64,000 bases of DNA from Sulfurovum sp. TSL1 (GTDB lineage: Bacteria > Campylobacterota > Campylobacteria > Campylobacterales > Sulfurovaceae): the NCBI RefSeq assembly GCF_019972135.1, contig NZ_BPFI01000001.1:1657106-1721105 (forward strand). The letters are read 5' to 3'. Shown one piece after another: positions 54,135 to 63,447 of this stretch. The notes beneath the pieces are model-generated. The model did no database searches, had not been told where the DNA came from, and saw only the letters and a program-made list of their open reading frames with translations. The first letter of the stretch is position 1. Each line of letters opens with the position of its first letter. The position numbers and the translations under genes were made by a program.

Positions 54135-54312
54135 AGGTAACTTTTCATGGGAAATATATTTGAAAAAAGGAGATGCACCTATCAAGGGAAACTCAAGATG
54201 CATACAAAGTGAAAAGTTACCTAGAAAGCCTGAAGTGTCAAAAAGGGATAAGAGTCCTTCATGGCTTTCATATGGCAAGTATAACTTTATTGTATGAAGT
54301 AAGTGTGAAGTC
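54135..54312 (+). ncRNA. Structured RNA candidate, copy A
   Basis: P1: AGGTAACTTTTC (54135-54146) pairs perfectly with GAAAAGTTACCT (54211-54222). It encloses a smaller stem ATGCA/TGCAT (54173-54177/54199-54203). P2: GAAAGCC-TGAAG (54224-54235) pairs with CTTCA-T-GGCTTTC (54257-54269), with a single bulged T. A conserved tail ends GTGAAGTC. TATGAT at 54095-54100, about 35 nt before P1, is a possible -10 box. GGA-rich loops (AAGGAG, AAGGGA) recur. The plus strand is favoured by these purine-rich loops and by the box. Confidence 0.55.
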
Positions 54313-54377
54313 TATCCGGCAAACATCATCACAGTATATAATCCTTCTTATGCTTGACAGCTTCTAATGTTGAAACA

Positions 54378-54554
54378 AGATAACTTTTGTATGTTTCGGA
54401 CTCTTGTAAAGGAGGGTATACACATCTCTGAGCATACCATATAAACTCAAAAGCTATCTAGAAAACCACGAGGCATATAAAAGGGAGGGAGGAGGAACCT
54501 CTGTGGTTTTCATAATGCTATTATATTCTTCTTGTGTGTAATGAATGTGAAATC
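54378..54554 (+). ncRNA. Structured RNA candidate, copy B
   Basis: P1: AGATAACTTTTG (54378-54389) pairs with CAAAAGCTATCT (54448-54459), with one A-C mismatch. Inner stem GGTAT/ATACC (54415-54419/54434-54438). P2: GAAAACCAC-GAGG (54461-54473) pairs with CCTC-T-GTGGTTTTC (54498-54511), with the bulged T at the same place as in copy A. The tail ends GTGAAATC. TATAAT at 54337-54342 is again about 36 nt before P1. Two P1 pairs and one P2 pair differ from copy A by paired changes (G-C to A-U, C-G to G-C). Confidence 0.55.
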
Positions 54555-54821
54555 TGAAAGTGACTAAAAAAATGTCATACTTGAATTGTCAATTTGACCA
54601 CTTTTTTTCTGCTTAAAATAAGCGTCTTTTTTATTTTTTCCATATCTAGGGTTAAAAAAGGGATTAAAACGTCTTATTTTGTATTTTAGACAGCTTAATT
54701 CATCTTTTAAACCTTTTTTATAGGAACAATAATAATTACTAATAGGGTTACACAAAAAAAATTCTGGAGATATATAAAAAAGAAATGAAAAGGAAGAGGT
54801 AAAAAGTTTTAAACTCAAAAT

Positions 54822-54854
54822 ATCAGTCCCCCACAGAAAATTGTGGTCACTGAT
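54822..54854 (-). terminator. Stem-loop downstream of nrdA
   Basis: ATCAGT and ACTGAT form the outer stem, CCACA and TGTGG the inner one, with a loop of 6 nt. It is 60 bp after the nrdA stop. On the minus strand an ATTTTGAGTTT segment follows; it is the likely nrdA terminator, though the U-run is weak. Confidence 0.55.
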
Positions 54855-54913
54855 AGAGACTCACCTGCTAAATCTCAAAAGAGTAAAAGTGCATCACTCT
54901 CATCTAGGTGTGA

Positions 54914-57283
54914 TTACTGACAACCCACACACTCCATAGATCTATCTTCTACATCATTAGAAGATTCAGGAGACTGAGATCTTAGATAGTAGGTAGACTT
55001 CAATCCGAACTTCCAGGCATTCATATAGATCTCATTGAGGTACTTACCGCTTGCTTTATCCAGTGTGATAAAGATGTTCAGACTCTGTCCCTGGTCTAGC
55101 CATTTTTGTCTGATGGCACCTGCTTTGACAAGGAGGTTCTGATCGAGATCATAACTCGGTGTATAATACTGCCAAGTGTCTGCATTCAGATTCGGTGCAA
55201 CAACCGGGATAAGCCCTGAAAGGTTCTCTTCAAACCACTTTCTTTTATAGACCGGTTCGATCGCTTGTGTTGTACCTGTCAAAATAGAGATAGAACTTGT
55301 CGGTGCAATAGCCATAAGGTAACCGTTTCTCATACCGTCTGTTTTGACTTTTTCTTTCAGTTCCTGCCAGTCATGGGTATATCCGAAAAGACCGCCTCTG
55401 TCAACCAGTTTACATGCATTCTCATTGGCTTTATCGATAGGGAAAACACCTTTAGACCAGTCTGAACCTTCAAAGTTCGGATAACATCCTTTCTCCAAGG
55501 CCAGATTGCTTGATGACTCAATGGCATAATAAGAGAAGGACTCCATGACTTCATCTATTTTAGTAAAGTGCTCATGGCTTCCCCACTCTACCTGTGCCTC
55601 TGCAAGCATCTGAGCTTCACCCATGACACCAAGACCAATGGATCTTGACTTTTCATTGGTCTTCTTTACTTTTGCCAAAGGATAGAAGTTCAAGTCGATC
55701 ACATTGTCAAGCATACGGATCGCTGTAGGCACCACACGCTCCATATCTTCTTTGGTATTGACATTGGCAAGGTTGACAGAAGCAAGGTTACATACTGCGG
55801 TATCACCGTCCGTTTTTTCTTTGTCAACGATCCATATCTGTTTACCGTTAATGCTGTCAAGTGCTGTCACTTTTTTAGCCGGCTTGGTTGTCCCGTTGTC
55901 TACAGTGAGCATCTCATTTTCATCATAGGCTTCAGTCGTTCCATCCTCGAATGTGAAACGTGTTTTATACGTGTTCGGTGCAGTGTTCTGGAAAATCTCT
56001 GTACAGAGGTTTGTACTTCTGATGACACCTGCATGCTTGTTAGGGTTTGCTTTGTTTGCTGTATCTTTGAATGTAAGGAACGGGTTTCCTGTTTCAAAGT
56101 AAGAACGAAGCATCTCCTTCCAAAGATTTTTCGCAGAAACTCTTTCTCTCGTGATCTTATCCTCTGAATTTTCAAGCTCTACATAACGCGCTTCAAACGC
56201 ATCACCATAGAGTGTTGTCAACTCTGTCACTTCAAATGGATCAAAGAGTGTCCACATCTCATCTGCTTCTACCCTTTTCATGAAAAGGTCATTGAGCCAG
56301 ATCGCAGGGAAAAGGTCATGTGCTCTACGACGCTCTTCTCCTGAGTTCTTTTTCAAATCAAGGAAGTCACGTATGTCAACATGCCACGGTTCAATGTAAA
56401 CAGCGATGGCCCCTTTACGTGTACCAAGTTGGTCTACGGCTATAGCAACATCATTGGCTATTTTGAGGAAAGGCACGATACCCCCTGCAGCATGCTTGTG
56501 TCCATCAATGTATGAACCCATACCACGGACCAGTGACCAGTCCCAACCGATCCCCCCACCGAATTTGGAAAGCAATGCCATCTCTTTGTACCCGTCAAAG
56601 ATACCTTCAATATTATCCGGTGTCGATCCGATGTAACATGAGCTCAGCTGGTGTCTCGGTGTTCTGGCATTGGATAGGGTCGGTGTTGCTGCCATCACTT
56701 CAAATTTACTCAAAATGTCATAAAACTTTTTCGCCCATGTCTGACAGTCAAACTCGTTTTGTGCCAGGAACATAGCCACACCCATAAAAAGTTGCTGGGG
56801 CAATTCAATAGGAGTCCCGTTACGGTCTTTTAAAAGATATCTGTCATAGAGCGTACGAATACCCAGGTAGTTGAACTGCAGATCACGCTCAGGCTTAATG
56901 TAATCATTAAGATCATCCAGGTCATATTTGTCTTTCAGCCCGAGAACGATACGTCCCTCTTTCTCTCCACGTTCAAAATGTTCACGCAGATGGTTATAGC
57001 CTGTAAACCCCGTGACTTTATGGTAGAGATCGTAAAGAAAAAGTCTAGCTGCAACAAACGTCCAGTCAGGTCTGTCAATGTCTATCTTGTCAACCGCTGT
57101 TTTAATCAGTGTCTGTTGTATCTCCTGAGAAGAGATCATGTCACGAAATTGCAGCTTGGCATCTACCTCGAGTTCACTTTGACTTACCCGCACAAGCCCC
57201 TCTACTGCTGCGGCTGTATACTTCTGAATTTTTCCTACATCTAAGGTTTCTACTCTACCATTTCGTTTAACGACTCTGATCAT
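54914..57283 (-). CDS. nrdA: Class Ia ribonucleotide reductase, alpha subunit
   Basis: 789 aa from ATG 57283 (MIRVVKRNGRVETLDVGKIQ), preceded by AGGGAAAAG and matching the N-terminus known in Helicobacter NrdA; a TTG 23 codons upstream (57352) is possible. The ATP-cone, GGGIGWDWSLVRGMGSYID with the active-site region, NLCTEIFQNTAP (Cys, Glu) and the C-terminal redox pair in ECVGCQ are present. It reduces ribonucleoside diphosphates, with NrdB giving the radical. No frameshift, intein or insertion. Confidence 0.97.
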   Translation of the reverse strand: MIRVVKRNGRVETLDVGKIQKYTAAAVEGLVRVSQSELEVDAKLQFRDMISSQEIQQTLIKTAVDKIDIDRPDWTFVAARLFLYDLYHKVTGFTGYNHLREHFERGEKEGRIVLGLKDKYDLDDLNDYIKPERDLQFNYLGIRTLYDRYLLKDRNGTPIELPQQLFMGVAMFLAQNEFDCQTWAKKFYDILSKFEVMAATPTLSNARTPRHQLSSCYIGSTPDNIEGIFDGYKEMALLSKFGGGIGWDWSLVRGMGSYIDGHKHAAGGIVPFLKIANDVAIAVDQLGTRKGAIAVYIEPWHVDIRDFLDLKKNSGEERRRAHDLFPAIWLNDLFMKRVEADEMWTLFDPFEVTELTTLYGDAFEARYVELENSEDKITRERVSAKNLWKEMLRSYFETGNPFLTFKDTANKANPNKHAGVIRSTNLCTEIFQNTAPNTYKTRFTFEDGTTEAYDENEMLTVDNGTTKPAKKVTALDSINGKQIWIVDKEKTDGDTAVCNLASVNLANVNTKEDMERVVPTAIRMLDNVIDLNFYPLAKVKKTNEKSRSIGLGVMGEAQMLAEAQVEWGSHEHFTKIDEVMESFSYYAIESSSNLALEKGCYPNFEGSDWSKGVFPIDKANENACKLVDRGGLFGYTHDWQELKEKVKTDGMRNGYLMAIAPTSSISILTGTTQAIEPVYKRKWFEENLSGLIPVVAPNLNADTWQYYTPSYDLDQNLLVKAGAIRQKWLDQGQSLNIFITLDKASGKYLNEIYMNAWKFGLKSTYYLRSQSPESSNDVEDRSMECVGCQ

Positions 57284-57515
57284 CTTTTCCCTGTCCTTTT
57301 GTGTTGCTTTGTCATCGTTTTTGATGACATTGATTAATCCGATTTTACTCAAATTTACCTTGTGTATTTTTGAAATGTTGTATCATTTTTAGGCATCTTT
57401 TTTATAAGATTTGGTGATAGCATTTAAAAGGCTCTCTGGCAGGGAGATTGGGAAAAGTATAAGGATTGTTTATAGGGTAAAAAGGGCGAAAAAGTAATAT
57501 GCTCTGTCTATGTTG

Positions 57516-57538
57516 ATCGTGGACGAAGTGCCCACGAT
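57516..57538 (-). terminator. Stem-loop after purB
   Basis: ATCGTGG and CCACGAT pair around a 9-nt loop, 9 bp after the purB stop on the minus strand. No U-tract; a possible terminator. Confidence 0.45.
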
Positions 57539-57546
57539 GCAATTAT

Positions 57547-58875
57547 TTATTTAAATACTCTTTTGAAAATAGCATCTACATTTTTAGTGTAGTAGTCATA
57601 ATTGAAACATTCTCTGATCTGTGCTTCGGAAAGTTTAGATCTTAACTCTTCATCTGCAAGCAAGTGTCCCAAGTATAAGGATTCACCTTCGTCATTAGTA
57701 GATGCTTTACCTTGCTGGATCTCTTCCCATACTTTCATCGCATTTCTTTGAACGATCCTATACGCGTCTTCTCTACTTACACCGGCTTTAGGAAGCTCCA
57801 GAAGTACTCTTTGAGAGAATACCAATCCTCCCGTAAGGTTAAGGTTTTTCATCATGTTCTCAGGCATGACTGTGAGGTTTGCAATGACATTGTTCATTCT
57901 GTGCAGCATGAAGTCTGTAGTGATAAACGCATCCGGAAGCCAAAATCTTTCAGTAGAGGAGTGAGAGATATCTCTTTCATGCCAAAGGGCTACGTTTTCC
58001 ATAGCCGGAGCAGCATAGGCTCTGATCATTCTGGCAAGGCCGGTGATATTCTCCGTAAGGATCGGGTTTCGCTTATGCGGCATAGCAGAAGATCCTTTCT
58101 GCCCTTTTGCAAAATACTCCTCAGCTTCATACACTTCTGTTCTTTGCAAGTGTCTTACCTGCACTGCAAATTTTTCTACAGAAGAAGCCATCAGTGCCAA
58201 AGCAGTTGCCAATCTTGCATATCTGTCTCTGTGGACTACTTGATTTGAACAAGGCTCAGGTTTTAAACCTAACTCAGCCATGGCCAACTCTTCAAGTTCA
58301 AGCGGTGCATGTGCAAAGTTACCCATAGCTCCAGAGATCTGACCTACAGAGATCACTTCCATAGTCTCTTCAAGGTTCTTAAGGTGTCTGGCCATCTCAT
58401 CATACCACACAGCCAAGGTCAAACCGAATGTAATAGGCTCACCATGGATACCATGGCTTCTTCCCACCATGAGGGTCATTTTGTGTTCCTCCGCACGTTT
58501 CTTGATAGACTCCATGAGCATCTTCACATCTGCAATGATGATCTCCAGAGAAGCTTTCATTTGGAGGGCAACACCTGTATCCACTGCATCCGAAGAGGTC
58601 ATTCCGTAGTGGAACCATCTAGACTCTTCTCCGAGACTTTCACTGACACTGGTATTAAAAGCGATCAGGTCATGTTTTGTGATCGCTTCTATCTCCTCTA
58701 TTCTCTCCACTGAGAATGTCGCATTGTTCACGATCTTTTCGCAATCATCATCAGGAATAAGCCCCAGTTTATTCCATGCTTTCACCGCTGCTTTTTCGAC
58801 CTCAAGCCATGCCGCATATCTTGCCTGTTGTGTCCAATGTTTTGTCATCTCTTCTCTTGAATATCTTTCAACCAT
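57547..58875 (-). CDS. purB: Adenylosuccinate lyase
   Basis: 442 aa of the fumarase/aspartase fold. Signature loop GSSAMPHKRNPI with the catalytic Ser, and TSSDAVDTG and GRSHGIHGEPITFG motifs. It acts twice in purine synthesis (SAICAR to AICAR and adenylosuccinate to AMP). AAGGA lies before the ATG. Monocistronic; upstream a 6-bp stem TTCCCG/CGGGAA sits in the promoter region shared with the divergent pseudouridine synthase. Confidence 0.97.
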   Translation of the reverse strand: MVERYSREEMTKHWTQQARYAAWLEVEKAAVKAWNKLGLIPDDDCEKIVNNATFSVERIEEIEAITKHDLIAFNTSVSESLGEESRWFHYGMTSSDAVDTGVALQMKASLEIIIADVKMLMESIKKRAEEHKMTLMVGRSHGIHGEPITFGLTLAVWYDEMARHLKNLEETMEVISVGQISGAMGNFAHAPLELEELAMAELGLKPEPCSNQVVHRDRYARLATALALMASSVEKFAVQVRHLQRTEVYEAEEYFAKGQKGSSAMPHKRNPILTENITGLARMIRAYAAPAMENVALWHERDISHSSTERFWLPDAFITTDFMLHRMNNVIANLTVMPENMMKNLNLTGGLVFSQRVLLELPKAGVSREDAYRIVQRNAMKVWEEIQQGKASTNDEGESLYLGHLLADEELRSKLSEAQIRECFNYDYYTKNVDAIFKRVFK

Positions 58876-59013
58876 TTTCTTTTCCTTGGCGTTTTACATT
58901 GCAACCCTCGTTCCCGTGATCTCTGCGGGAATAGATATCTCAATACAATATAGAAACAAATTTTTTATGCTAGAATTCTACCAAAATAGCAGTTATATAA
59001 AGGTGAAGCAGGG

Positions 59014-59943
59014 ATGCCATTTGTCAAAGAAAAGTTTACAGTAGCAGAGAAAATGCCTGCATTTGTATTTATCATGCGTACCTTTGATCTTTCACAAGGA
59101 CAGGCGCAACGTGTCATCTCCAAAGGCAGATTATTGATAGAGAACACCTCTTTTTTCCGTTCCGGGGAGCCTATAGAAGGTGAAGTGGAAGTGGTCTATT
59201 TCAAACCCTCTTCACAAGGGAACACTCCTCTTTTTCACAACAATGATTTTATGGTCTTTGAGAAATATTCTGGTGTATTGGTCCATCCCAATACGATGGC
59301 AACCCCCTACTCTCTCCTCGATGAAATTCGTACTTTCGCCGGGGATGATGCCAATGCTGTCCACCGTATAGACATGGAGACATCAGGATTGCTTTTGGCT
59401 AGTAAACATAAAAGATCAGAGTCTTATTTGAAAATGTCATTTGAAGACAGAAGCATTAAAAAATCTTACCTTGCATGGGTAGACGGAAAACTCACAGAAC
59501 CCTTTTCTTCGAGTGAGCGTATCAAGACAAACAATGACTATAGCCAAACCAAGCACAAAGTCTTTATCTCTGAGAATGGTAAAGCTTCGCATACAGACTT
59601 TGTTCCTCTCGAGTATGATGAAACACTTGATGCTACGCTTGTAGCCTGTTATCCGCATACAGGAAGAACGCATCAGATAAGGGTCCATTTGTTTCACGTG
59701 AAACATCCTATTTTAGGAGACCCCCTATACGGAACAACCTTCAAGGCCGCCAATGATTACCTCGAAGAGATGCTCAGTCCGGAAGACCGCAGGAGAGAAA
59801 CAGGCGCAAGCAGACTGATGCTGCATGCCCATAGTTTGACCTTTAGTATGGGTGCTAAATTCCATATAGAGAGTAAAAGTGATTTTGCCCAGATGAAAGA
59901 TCTGATCTGTGAGAAAGAAAAAAGAGTGTTTAATAAAAGATAG
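59014..59943 (+). CDS. RluA-family pseudouridine synthase
   Basis: 309 aa. An N-terminal S4-like domain (about 18-60, FDLSQGQAQRVISKGRLLIE) is followed by the catalytic domain with Asp in HRIDMETSGLLL and the closing HTGRTHQIRVHLFHV. It converts a uridine of rRNA or tRNA to pseudouridine; the exact target (RluC/RluD type) cannot be told from sequence. Confidence 0.93.
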   Translation: MPFVKEKFTVAEKMPAFVFIMRTFDLSQGQAQRVISKGRLLIENTSFFRSGEPIEGEVEVVYFKPSSQGNTPLFHNNDFMVFEKYSGVLVHPNTMATPYSLLDEIRTFAGDDANAVHRIDMETSGLLLASKHKRSESYLKMSFEDRSIKKSYLAWVDGKLTEPFSSSERIKTNNDYSQTKHKVFISENGKASHTDFVPLEYDETLDATLVACYPHTGRTHQIRVHLFHVKHPILGDPLYGTTFKAANDYLEEMLSPEDRRRETGASRLMLHAHSLTFSMGAKFHIESKSDFAQMKDLICEKEKRVFNKR

Positions 59944-59951
59944 GGAGAAAG

Positions 59952-60053
59952 TTATTTCTCCTCATCGCTCCTGGAATCATAGATAAACCAACCCACGCCA
60001 ATGGCTGCAACAACAATGATAAACCCCAACATAAAAAGCTCTATACTTGGCAT
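59952..60053 (-). CDS. 33-aa single-pass membrane peptide
   Basis: MPSIELFMLGFIIVVAAIGV and a short charged tail (YDSRSDEEK). AAAAGGAG lies six bases before the ATG. One hydrophobic helix spans about residues 6-24. It is too short for most gene finders but has a strong ribosome site. It resembles the small membrane proteins of cytochrome oxidase or transporter complexes, but nothing specific is recognised. It is 77 bp downstream of rlmN on the same strand. Confidence 0.65.
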   Translation of the reverse strand: MPSIELFMLGFIIVVAAIGVGWFIYDSRSDEEK

Positions 60054-60130
60054 TGTACTTCTCCTTTTGTATCATTTCTTCTTGCATTTGAGCAAAGCCC
60101 ATATACAATTCATCTCACTAAAGCTTCGAC

Positions 60131-61204
60131 TTACGCCTCAGGTCTTACAGACTCTTGTTCTCGTAGCTGTCCGCAGGCCGCTGATATATCCAACCCTTTA
60201 GACTCACGTATCGTACAGTGTAAACCTCTTTTAGTGAGATACTCCTGGAACGCTTTCATTTCTTTTTCACTTGGACGTTTAAATTCAGTCCCTCCGTACG
60301 GATTGAAGTAGATCAAGTTGACCTTGGCTTTAATACCGTCTAAAAGAGAGAGAAGTTTCTTTGCGGCAGAGATATCATCATTGACATCTTTGATGACAAG
60401 ATACTCGAACATGACCCGTTTTCTGTCATTGACGGGAAAGTTTTTTACCGCAGTGATGATAGACTCGATATTGTATGCCTTGTTAATAGGCATCAACTGT
60501 TGTCTCAGCTCATCGTCAACCGCATGTAAAGAGATCGCCAGGTTCACGCCAAGCTCCATCTTCCCAAGTTTTTCTATTTTCGTACTGAGTCCGGAGGTCG
60601 AAATGGTTTGTCTATGGGTTGCTATCGCCATACCCTCAGGATCGGCAAATATCTTGACGGCTTTTGCCACCTCTGTCAGGTTGTCAAGTGGTTCACCCAT
60701 CCCCATGAAAACAATATTGACACGTCGGTTGGCATCGATCGCGTTGTCTTTCTTGATCATACGTACCTGCTCAACGATCTCACCGGCTGTCAGGTTACGC
60801 ATAAAACCGCCCTTTGCGGTCAAACAAAAGGCACACCCTACCTTGCACCCTACCTGTGATGAGATACAGACCGTATAACGCTCCTGATGCTTTACAGAGC
60901 CATCTTCATGATACTCCTTCTCTCTCATTAAAAGCAGTACAGCTTCCACTGTATGTTTATCATGGAGTTCAAAAAGATATTTACGGCTTCCGTCTTTAGA
61001 ATTCTGTACCATGACTGTTTTAAGGGGCGTAAGGGTATACGCTTCATCCAGTTTCTCTCTCATCTCTTTGGGGAGATTTTTCATCTCTTCAAATGAATCC
61101 GCATATTTATGGTAGATCCAGTTGTATATCTGCTTTGCACGAAAAGAAGGCTTGATCACTTCACCTAACTCTTCTTTTGTCAGATCTTGTATTATGTTCT
61201 TCAT
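60131..61204 (-). CDS. rlmN: 23S rRNA (adenine-2503-C2) methyltransferase RlmN
   Basis: 357 aa radical-SAM enzyme. The cluster motif CKVGCAFC is preceded by [13 protein letters not shown], and GEPLDN and the second catalytic Cys near the end (SAACGQL) are present. It methylates A2503 of 23S rRNA and A37 of some tRNAs. The ATG follows the stop of the phosphorylase gene with no gap. Confidence 0.97.
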   Translation of the reverse strand: MKNIIQDLTKEELGEVIKPSFRAKQIYNWIYHKYADSFEEMKNLPKEMREKLDEAYTLTPLKTVMVQNSKDGSRKYLFELHDKHTVEAVLLLMREKEYHEDGSVKHQERYTVCISSQVGCKVGCAFCLTAKGGFMRNLTAGEIVEQVRMIKKDNAIDANRRVNIVFMGMGEPLDNLTEVAKAVKIFADPEGMAIATHRQTISTSGLSTKIEKLGKMELGVNLAISLHAVDDELRQQLMPINKAYNIESIITAVKNFPVNDRKRVMFEYLVIKDVNDDISAAKKLLSLLDGIKAKVNLIYFNPYGGTEFKRPSEKEMKAFQEYLTKRGLHCTIRESKGLDISAACGQLREQESVRPEA

Positions 61205-61729
61205 TTATTTACTTTCTTTCATATACTTAGTCAATCTAAGCATTGCTTCACTATGGTTATGTATAAAGTCTTTATGTGCATTTTCATCACAATAATTGGT
61301 TACGATAAAAATACCTGCTGCAGGGATATCAAAAGATTTTGCTACTTTCAGTACGGCATAGTACTCCATATTTTCTATATGGATTTTTTTAGAAAGATAC
61401 GCTTTCCCGATCTCTTTATCCGTCGTAATATAATTAGAACTGTTCACTATTGTTTCACGTGAAACATCTTCTGCCGTGGAGACCATATTGTCTATGGGGG
61501 TATAGGAGCCTCCGGTAAAAAAACTGTTTTCTATGTTCGCTGCTGTCTTTGATTCTATAATGTCAAACACTTTCTTTTCTCCATACGAACCTGCTGTACC
61601 TACGAACAATAAAAATTTTGGTTTTTGAGACAGACATAAACGCGTTAAATTGATCGCCACATCTGTCATGCCAATGCCAACGGGCAAAGCAAAATCAAAC
61701 TGCTCGCTCTCTCCTGCACAAATGATCAT
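61205..61729 (-). CDS. Short nucleoside-phosphorylase-like protein
   Basis: 174 aa. LLFVGTAGSYG, the phosphate/nucleoside region STAEDVSRET, and KIHIENMEYYAVLKVAKSFD with the Met-Glu that contacts ribose, and TNYCDENA in place of the usual SD-containing segment. This matches the PNP/MTAN fold, but the first 40-60 residues are missing relative to MTA/SAH nucleosidases (about 230 aa). It may be a small variant of this family common in Campylobacterota. It is between hisF (2 bp gap) and rlmN (no gap), so co-transcribed. Confidence 0.8.
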   Translation of the reverse strand: MIICAGESEQFDFALPVGIGMTDVAINLTRLCLSQKPKFLLFVGTAGSYGEKKVFDIIESKTAANIENSFFTGGSYTPIDNMVSTAEDVSRETIVNSSNYITTDKEIGKAYLSKKIHIENMEYYAVLKVAKSFDIPAAGIFIVTNYCDENAHKDFIHNHSEAMLRLTKYMKESK

Positions 61730-61731
61730 AA

Positions 61732-62496
61732 CTACATTCTCACCGGGATATTTTTCCCTTTAAGATAGCTTTTTAATTCCATAATGTCAATCTCTTTAAA
61801 GTGGAAGATCGAAGCCGCTAAAGCAGCATCCGCATGTCCGATCGTAAATGCTTCTTCAATATGCTGCATCGTCCCTGCTCCGCCTGATGCGATCACCGGG
61901 ATATTCACAAGATCACTGATCTTTCTGTTTAAGTCATTGTCAAATCCTGCTTTGGTCCCATCTGCATCCATGGAGGTGACAAGTAGTTCACCTGCCCCTC
62001 TTTCGTATGCTTCTTTTGCCCACTCGAGCGCATCGATACCCGTGTCGTTGCGCCCGCCGTGGGTAAAGACATGCCATGTGTCTTCAGCAACCCTTTTGGC
62101 ATCTATCGCCACTACGATACACTGGGATCCAAAACGTTTTGCACCCTCTTCTATGAATGCCGGGTTTTTAATGGCTGCCGAATTGACACTGACTTTGTCA
62201 CAGCCTACATTGAGAAGATTGTAGATATCAGAAAGCTCTCTGATCCCTCCTCCTACGGTCAGAGGAATAAAGACTTCCTGCGCTACTTTTTTCACGACAT
62301 CAACGATCGTGTCACGTCCTTCATGACTCGCACCGATGTCAAGAAAAGTGATCTCATCTGCACCTTCTTCATTGTAACGTCTGGCCACTTCAACAGGATC
62401 TCCCGCATCACGCAAACCAACAAAATTAACACCTTTCACTACCCGTCCGTTATCTACATCAAGACAAGGTATGATACGTTTTGCAAAATAATCCAT
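61732..62496 (-). CDS. hisF: Imidazole glycerol phosphate synthase subunit HisF
   Basis: 254 aa TIM barrel, typical length. The N-terminal [17 protein letters not shown] with catalytic Asp, and [16 protein letters not shown] with the second Asp. It cyclises the histidine intermediate with ammonia from HisH. First gene of the hisF-phosphorylase-rlmN operon. Confidence 0.98.
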   Translation of the reverse strand: MDYFAKRIIPCLDVDNGRVVKGVNFVGLRDAGDPVEVARRYNEEGADEITFLDIGASHEGRDTIVDVVKKVAQEVFIPLTVGGGIRELSDIYNLLNVGCDKVSVNSAAIKNPAFIEEGAKRFGSQCIVVAIDAKRVAEDTWHVFTHGGRNDTGIDALEWAKEAYERGAGELLVTSMDADGTKAGFDNDLNRKISDLVNIPVIASGGAGTMQHIEEAFTIGHADAALAASIFHFKEIDIMELKSYLKGKNIPVRM

Positions 62497-62589
62497 CTAA
62501 TACGTCGTGTTCCTCTCAAAATTATGATAAGATTATACAAAAATTATCCCAAACTCGGGATTAAATGAAATATAAAGGTAGATTATAGT

Positions 62590-63447
62590 ATGATTATTGA
62601 AAATTTGGCCGAATTTGCCAGTAAAAAATTTGGTCAAAACTTTTTGAAGAATGATATCTATCTTCATAAAATCATCCAAGCGATGCCCAATGACGATTTA
62701 AAAGTCGCAGAAATTGGACCTGGCTTAGGTGATTTAACCAAAGAACTTGTAAAAGTTCGAAATGTCACAGCATTTGAGGTTGATAAAAGATTATGTGAGC
62801 ATCTTACGACTGAATTTGAAGAACCTATGAAAAATGGGGTCTTTGAACTACGGTGCGGAGATGTGCTTGAGCGTTGGGAGTCAGGAAGTCTGCTGGATGA
62901 GCCTTATCATCTGGTAGCAAACCTGCCCTATTATATCGCGACCAATATTATTTTAAAAGCATTTAAAGATGAACACTGCCGGTCTATTCTGGTTATGGTT
63001 CAAAAAGAAGTTGCCGTTAAGTTTGCAGCGAGTGTCAAACAAAAAGAGTTTTCTGCTCTTTCTGTTCTTGCCGCAAGTGTCGGAAAAGCAACACTCTGTT
63101 TCGAGGTTGAGCCCGAAGCATTTGTTCCTCCTCCAAACGTTACTTCTGCCGTGCTTTTAATAGAGAAGAACCGGTCACAGGATGACGAGAAGTTTGAAGC
63201 GTTCTTAAAGATCGCATTTGCGCAACCGCGTAAAAAACTCTCTAAAAACCTTATGGCTGTTTTTTCTAAAGATATTGTAAATACAATTTTCGCAAAGTTG
63301 GAACTTGATTCTAACCTGCGACCTCATGAAGCTGGGACATCTATTTATCATCACATATATAATGAACTAAAGGATAATTTAGATGCAAAACAACAATCAG
63401 AACAACGAAAACTCTCAAAATCAAGAGCCAAGAACACCCAGAGATAG
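62590..63447 (+). CDS. rsmA: 16S rRNA dimethyladenosine transferase (RsmA/KsgA)
   Basis: 285 aa. FGQNFL, motif I VAEIGPGLGDLTKEL and the catalytic NLPYY. It dimethylates A1518/A1519 of 16S rRNA. The last 65 bp overlap the start of the RNase J gene in another frame, so the C-terminal tail (AKQQSEQRKLSKSRAKNTQR) is constrained by the Asn/Pro-rich start of the next gene. AAAGG lies upstream of the ATG. Confidence 0.97.
   Translation: MIIENLAEFASKKFGQNFLKNDIYLHKIIQAMPNDDLKVAEIGPGLGDLTKELVKVRNVTAFEVDKRLCEHLTTEFEEPMKNGVFELRCGDVLERWESGSLLDEPYHLVANLPYYIATNIILKAFKDEHCRSILVMVQKEVAVKFAASVKQKEFSALSVLAASVGKATLCFEVEPEAFVPPPNVTSAVLLIEKNRSQDDEKFEAFLKIAFAQPRKKLSKNLMAVFSKDIVNTIFAKLELDSNLRPHEAGTSIYHHIYNELKDNLDAKQQSEQRKLSKSRAKNTQR

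Larger units (their letters stand above)
53939..54913. other. 975-bp spacer between nrdA and the small acidic gene, holds tandem RNA candidates
   Basis: No protein gene is convincing here: a minus-strand frame at 54564-54818 is low-complexity (Lys/Phe/Ser), and a plus-strand frame at 54173 is explained by an RNA stem. The main content is the duplicated structured unit at 54135-54312 and 54378-54554, a weak stem-loop GCTTA-AAA-TAAGC near 54612 with T-runs on both sides, and the hairpin at 54822-54854. Confidence 0.6.

Noticed and set aside
54173-54367. Plus-strand 64-aa frame in the first RNA unit
   Set aside because: Its best-conserved part is the 3' arm of stem P1, and the second unit has no start codon in the matching frame, so structure explains the similarity better than coding.
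54564-54818. Minus-strand 84-aa frame in the nrdA spacer
   Set aside because: Low-complexity Phe/Ser/Lys composition with no ribosome site, and in an AT-rich run; chance frame.
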